Source of the DNA: Hormiphora californensis
Taxonomy: Eukaryota > Ctenophora > Tentaculata > Cydippida > Pleurobrachiidae
Assembly: GCA_020137815.1 (NCBI GenBank)
Contig: CM035351.1
Location: 7,368,315-7,432,314 of the forward strand
Length of the DNA stretch: 64,000 nucleotides
Direction of reading: 5' to 3'
The position numbers and the translations under genes were made by a program. Numbering within the stretch: position 1 is the first letter of the stretch; each line of letters starts with the position of its first letter. Of the stretch, positions 59,801 through 64,000 are shown in pieces. The notes under the pieces were generated by a model, which ran no database searches, was not told the origin of the DNA, and saw only the letters and a list, made by a program, of their open reading frames with translations.

Positions 59801-59883
59801 TTTTAATTTAGATTCACCAAAAAGTGAGAGCAGCCCGTCACGCCCGATACCTGGAAGAACGAGGGAGGAGAGCACACAACTAG
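56833..59883 (+). CDS. Glypican-like protein without a GPI signal
   Basis: Nine exons: 56833-56881, 57070-57147, 57917-58063, 58192-58449, about 58508-58826, 58948-59083, 59171-59367, 59490-59697 and 59812-59883. The encoded protein has about 485 residues. A signal peptide (MFILLTLFANLVHQ) leads into a short segment and then the glypican Cys pattern: CAIDKSCCNEDVE near the N-terminus and CNYDELFGCQKCGIKLPNPCRASC in the core. The latter corresponds to the C-x-HC-x-C-xxYC signature of the family. A second in-frame Met at 57003 gives another signal peptide that reads straight into exon 2, so two starts are possible. The KRLKRRATRP stretch could be a furin-type site, as in glypicans. The end (YLEERGRRAHN) has no hydrophobic tail, so GPI attachment is not predicted. 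Few Ser-Gly sites exist (SGTD), so heparan sulfate attachment is uncertain. The exon 5 acceptor is my weakest call. Confidence 0.8.
57184..57252. repeat. Double-hairpin (cruciform) cassette in glypican intron
   Basis: Outer stem CCCTGC / GCAGGG encloses two adjacent perfect hairpins: CGGGTGAATGCC-GAA-GGCATTCACCCG and ATGCCTTTTTAC-TTT-GTAAAAAGGCAT. It begins 36 nt after the exon 2 donor. It would fold into a three-way junction in RNA or single-stranded DNA. Confidence 0.9.
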
Positions 59884-61260
59884 GGAGCAGCTACAGGAAC
59901 TAGGACTTACATGTGGCAGGAACACTTATTTCTATTTTTAAGTTAATTTAATTTATGTAACTATGTAGTATTTTAGTTCATGTTTTGTATACAAAAATTG
60001 GAATTCAATAACGTGTCATTTGCGTACTTTTGGGACGGTCCAGGTAACGATGTAACCGCCACTACTCCCCCACGTGAATTAAACAAAGAATTGTTTACCT
60101 CAAATAACTCATTCACCAAAAACCGTTAAATCATTAGCCCGCCCATCTCAACCAGTGGATCACCTTTTCCTGGAATAAGCTTAGCGCTCACGCCTCGACT
60201 TAAGCACTGTCAAGCATCTCAGATCTCAGTGGAAAACTTTCAAAGAAACGGCTTAACTTTAACTAATCCCGGAAAGAGCTTTATTATATTCTTGGCACAC
60301 GCTGCAGGCACCTTCTATCTGTAGCGCATACCGAAATCGAGTCAGAAGTCAGAAGGCGAGTGTTTAAGTAAAATATTAGGAACACGACTGTGCGGATGTT
60401 TAAGTTCGAAAATCGTCTTGGCAAACGTTGCTGGCCCCGCAGCGCGGGATAAGGCAGCGCTTTTCAAAAAATCGTCGCAAAAACGAAAAAGTGGTTTAAA
60501 AAAGTGGCTAAAATCCGCAAAAATTATCGCACGCGCATTAGTGGGGATCCTTGCTCCATCGTTGTGCGCGCCCGACGTCGGCGACCGTCGCCGACCGTCG
60601 GCGACATCGCTGATTGAGCTGACAGTGGCACTCTCTCCCGCGCGCTGAGCGCTTTTTTCGCGCGGTACGTGTTAGTTCGTTCGGACTGTTTGTGAGTGTG
60701 ACTGAAAATGGATTTTGTCACCAAAAGTGGCCGGTCGCCCTGGAAACTTGCAGGACCCATTGAGATACTAAGTTAAACGGAAATATGGGACTTGAGAGTC
60801 CCAACTGGTAATACAATATAGAGCTGGCCGTGGGGAAGGTATATCATACAATGGTGTCCTATGAACAGCAGTTAGAAAGTAGACCAATTTATCAAAACTA
60901 CCGCAGTGGGTAGTGGCACTGAGCCGCAATAAAACGGAAAACATCAATGAAAGGATGGCATTTTTAGGTAAGCTCGATAGTCAAAACACTCTATAATGAA
61001 AATTCCGCTCTGTATTCTCCTTCTAAACAGGGGTAATAATAGACATGTTCGGTATTGTTTATGAGTCCATTCACTGTTATTCCTATTCCATGTAAACAGC
61101 CAAAATGGAGCTGGATCAATACTGCAGTCAGTAGATGTATATATATATAATATATATATTATAATAATAATATACAGTGTAGGGGAGTAAGGAATATTCT
61201 GTTTCAATGTCCTGACATCACAGCATACATCACAACAGCACCCACAGGCCACAGTCGCCG
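59884..61260. other. Intergenic with a CpG-rich patch
   Basis: A CpG-rich stretch at about 60420-60670 contains CGACCGTCG-type repeats and GCGCGC words. It could be a promoter island. The open frame there starts at TTG and has no domain, so it is not called. TA-rich simple sequence lies at 61135-61175. Confidence 0.4.
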
Positions 61261-61673
61261 TCATAGTAACATGTGGTGCAGTTTGTTACAGTCAACTCCA
61301 AAGTCGAATTCCGGCTCTGAGTGATCCTGGAGAGAGGAGATGGGGTGTTAGGGCCTGGTTAATCAGGGGGTGAGTTAGGGTGTTGGTGTGAGATAGATAG
61401 AAACTGGGGTTTCGGTTCAGATAGCAGGTGTTAAGTGATTAGATATAACATGGGCTATACAGTACACGAGAGTGTAAATTAGCAGTTAGGCGATTGAGAA
61501 AAACAACCTAACTGGGATTATAGAGGATAGAGCTGGACACAAACCTTATCACAGTAATCCTCCACATCATCAGCTTCAGGTCGAGATGTGATCTCCTTAT
61601 CAGTCTGGGTCATAGCTTCCAGCTGAGATCTCTTGGCTGCTGGGCCGGGCTGTTCCTCTTCAAGATCTCCTTC
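61261..61673 (-). CDS. Last two exons of an unrecognised acidic protein
   Basis: Exon 61545-61673 (43 codons) and exon 61261-61326 (21 codons and TGA) join in phase 0 with good sites (GATAAG|GTTTGT and CTCCAG|GATCAC). They read EGDLEEEQPGPAAKRSQLEA...DVEDYCDK then DHSEPEFDFGVDCNKLHHML. The first exon begins at an acceptor (CTCTCAG), so the gene continues upstream, to higher coordinates, probably beyond the window. No domain is recognisable. Confidence 0.55.
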
Positions 61674-62461
61674 CTGAGAGGGAACGGTGTTAGAGGGTAA
61701 AAAAGAGGGTTGGTAAAGATGGGACAGTGTTCCGTGTTCGACTAATCGTAACGTTATCTGTAGAGAGAATATATGTTATATATTATATCTGCTATCTTGG
61801 AATAGCAAGTGTCATGTTGTTCGGGCCCCAGGTGCCAGGGCCGGGCCTACAGGGTTCTAGGAAAGTTTTATAAATTTCGGGGGGTCACCAAAAATGAAAA
61901 AAGAAGGTTGTGGAATTAATACCACCCAGGGAAGATAAACGGTTGCCAGGGATTACTATGGGCGGTTGTTGGGTAAGGGCAGGGCCAGGTTTATGTCTGC
62001 TAAACAACTGATAAAACCTAACATCACATTCGAGTGATCCGGTCCTGCAACACAACCACCCACAACTAGAAGAATAGGATCACATACGCGAGATCTTATC
62101 CCTTACTACAGCTACATACAACGAAAGAGAGAGAGAGGATATTGAGAGAGGCGGAGAGAGGTTAGAAGTCGTAATTGACACTAAATGCTCTAGCCAAATT
62201 ACAAATTATTTTGTTTTTTCAATTCTATGCTAATTAGCTCCTAATTAGGGGCAAACATAATTGATGTCAAAATCGCTAAAAATGTTCAAATCAAAATGGG
62301 TACCATAAATTTTGACCGGGCTAATGACCGAATCAAGTTTGCTCCATAGAGTGGAAGGGTTTCGATCAAATAACTCGGGGCACCATTTTTCAAACCCGAT
62401 CAATTACTTTAATTGAGGCTAATAGGGGTGGCTAATGTTACCCCACCATTTTTTGAATTTT

Positions 62462-63243
62462 GGGGTAACTTTGGACGGGGTGCCAAAGTTACCCCACACT
62501 ACAGGTTTTGAACTTTTGATGTCTGTAGAGTTGCCTTAGACCCTCTCTGAATTGTTTAGGGCCATATAACCGATATTCAGCCCACTCCACGCCCATTTCC
62601 ATCCATCTATTCGATAGGTTAGTGAAAAAACTAGGATTTGGACTATCTTATGGAGCTAAATCACAGAAATCCGGCCTGAAGCCCATGAAACTTCAAATAA
62701 TTTGGTGTTCCTCATCCATCTTGTAGCTTTTTAGATGGTATTGGATCTCTAGGCGAGTGTTCTAATTCATGTAGACAATCTATGCAGGAACACAGGTACC
62801 AAAACTCCTTTATTTAGCCAGTACCCATAAATAGACCACTTCCTGTCTATCCAATTCAGCAAAAAGAACTAACACACTCGCCTAGAGGGCCAATACCATC
62901 TACCAAACTACAGGATGGATGGGGGACCCCAAATTACTGAAGTTTGATGGGTTTTAGGCCGGATGTGGCAACCTTAAATCAAGTATGATTGAGCTGAAAT
63001 TTTGTTTGGTGGCTAGTTTCATCATTCCTCACACCCAAAAAAAGTTGAGTCGACATCAAAAATTTTTTGAAATCATGGGGCGTTTGGCTTACCTTATTGT
63101 TCTTTTTTAATTTATTGACCCATTTAAACCCCATTTAAACATTTTAGGTTCATTTATTTATCATTGCAAAATGTTCGGATTTATGTTTGTTTCAATATTA
63201 CTATCGTGGGGTAACTTTGGACGGGTGTCCAAAGTTACCCCAC
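62462..63243. mobile_element. Transposon-derived block with GGGGTAACTTTGG hairpins
   Basis: GGGGTAACTTTGG pairs with CCAAAGTTACCCC at 62462-62495 (13-bp stem). GTGGGGTAACTTTGGAC pairs perfectly with its complement at 63206-63243 (17-bp stem, GGGT loop). Single copies lie near 63250 and 63445. The same type of word forms the ends of the NSUN7-intron transposon, so these are probably related element termini. No coding capacity. Confidence 0.6.
62669..62964. repeat. Inverted repeat, arms of about 90 bp
   Basis: Arms at about 62669-62760 and 62876-62964 begin ATCCGGCCT and share GATGGTATTGG and CTCTAGGCGAGT. Many differences have accumulated, so it is an old foldback nested in the GGGGTAAC block. 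Confidence 0.7.
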
Positions 63244-64000
63244 CCTCATTCCAAAGTTACCCCATGCCCTAAAACCCCACTTACACTAAAATACACGTTA
63301 ATTAATGTAATTAAATGAGAGGGGACCAAAAATTTCACTAGTTATATCTGGTGTACTAGGTCTGGAACGGGATTATTTGGTTCAAAAATTTTCGAGTGTG
63401 ATTCTGGCAAGGAGTTATTTTAGGAGAATGCTAAAAAGTGGTACAAAGTTACCCCAACTTACGGTATCAGTTGGCACCTGGGTAGCGCAAAGATAGTTAT
63501 ATATTGAAGAGGATAATGTTGTGACATTGGTGTAGAAAGATGTAAAAACAGTTGTTACTAGAATATCCTGCGATCGAGAATCTCCAAGACAACTCACTTG
63601 GTTTATGAAAAATGGTTCTGATGGATCATTGTCATGTCTGGGTTTTGATTCTATATGTATCAGAGGTGGTGGTTTTCAGGCAACTGTATTTTTCAAACAA
63701 TGGTGCAGTGGGTGTTGTTTACTTTAGAAGCTTCAATTTATGACGAAAATCTCCACTCGCAAAAGATTTCGAGAGATATCGAAATGTATAGCACACTAGC
63801 CCAATTCGTTAAATTGAACGACAGGTAAGTGATAAATGCGGAGGAGGTACAGGTTTGCCAGTGCTCTAACGTTTCAAAAATGAAATTGAAACACAAGTTT
63901 TGATTATACTAAAAAAATCCAAATTTCAAAAAGTTTCAAACTTTTCAACACTACTTTAAACAAATTAATTTGAGCCAAAATGGTTGACGATTGTGATCAA

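Larger units (their letters stand above)
61674..64000. other. Repeat-derived region, no coding exon recognised
   Basis: It would be the intron of, or the sequence upstream of, the acidic gene at 61.3-61.7 kb. It contains a foldback at 62669-62964 and GGGGTAACTTTGG hairpins, and otherwise AT-rich sequence. Confidence 0.45.

Noticed and set aside
60418-60648. 76-residue frame in the CpG-rich patch
   Set aside because: Starts at TTG and has no domain. The Lys/Arg bias follows base composition.

Overview
The window is eukaryotic and animal. Genes are broken by GT-AG introns with pyrimidine-rich acceptors, and the families are metazoan: glypican, calponin/transgelin, rhodopsin-type 7TM receptors, a CREB3-type bZIP factor, NSUN7, kringle/sushi/ShK secreted proteins. 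Introns are mostly about 100-500 bp and neighbouring genes lie a few hundred bases apart. GA/CT microsatellites are very abundant, and there are DNA transposons and one young LINE. I read it as a compact marine invertebrate genome, possibly a sponge or other non-bilaterian. The sequence alone does not fix the phylum.

Layout, left to right. 1-5 kb: a foldback element, a small secreted gene with a basic half and an acidic half (minus strand), and a GA satellite. 5.0-11.1 kb: a 13-exon NSUN7-like gene (plus), whose last intron holds a 1.6 kb TA-flanked transposon that supplies the splice donor. 12.0-13.9 kb: a 7TM receptor (minus). 15.1-18.7 kb: a 12-exon secreted serine beta-lactamase-like gene (minus). 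18.7-23 kb: no gene recognised. 23.4-31.9 kb: a calponin/transgelin gene (plus) with two alternative first exons and a tandem array of five intact terminal exons plus one decayed copy. 32.3-35.2 kb: a pseudo-cathepsin joined to ShK, sushi and kringle modules (minus). 37.1-38.5 kb: a foldback transposon with CACAGTG ends and a 5-bp target duplication. 39.6-44.5 kb: a near full-length LINE with endonuclease, reverse transcriptase and RNase H, flanked by a 13-bp target duplication. 47.1-49.1 kb: a CREB3/OASIS-like bZIP without a membrane segment (plus). 49.5-52.0 kb: an AT-hook/SAP-like nuclear protein (minus). 52.1-53.4 kb: a second 7TM receptor (minus), 94 bp upstream of the AT-hook gene. 54.8-55.8 kb: an intronless SLC25A39/40-like carrier with one frameshift (minus). 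56.8-59.9 kb: a glypican-like gene (plus). 61.3-61.7 kb: the last two exons of an unrecognised acidic protein (minus). 62.4-63.5 kb: repeat-derived sequence.

The genes are mostly functionally unrelated, so this is not a gene cluster. The most unusual item is the calponin locus. Its complete terminal exons, each with an acceptor and stop codon, would let one transcript carry one of five calponin-repeat tails. Three long hairpins sit in its introns. Other points of interest are the transposon-derived splice donor in NSUN7, the transposon with ends like the RAG recombination signal heptamer, the inactive protease fused to secreted modules, and a possible two-gene transcription unit at 52 kb.

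Single-base frameshifts in three places and an indel-rich duplicate at 29.6-30.1 kb raise the possibility of residual long-read assembly errors. Splice sites were chosen by eye for GT-AG and phase consistency, and no transcript evidence was available.
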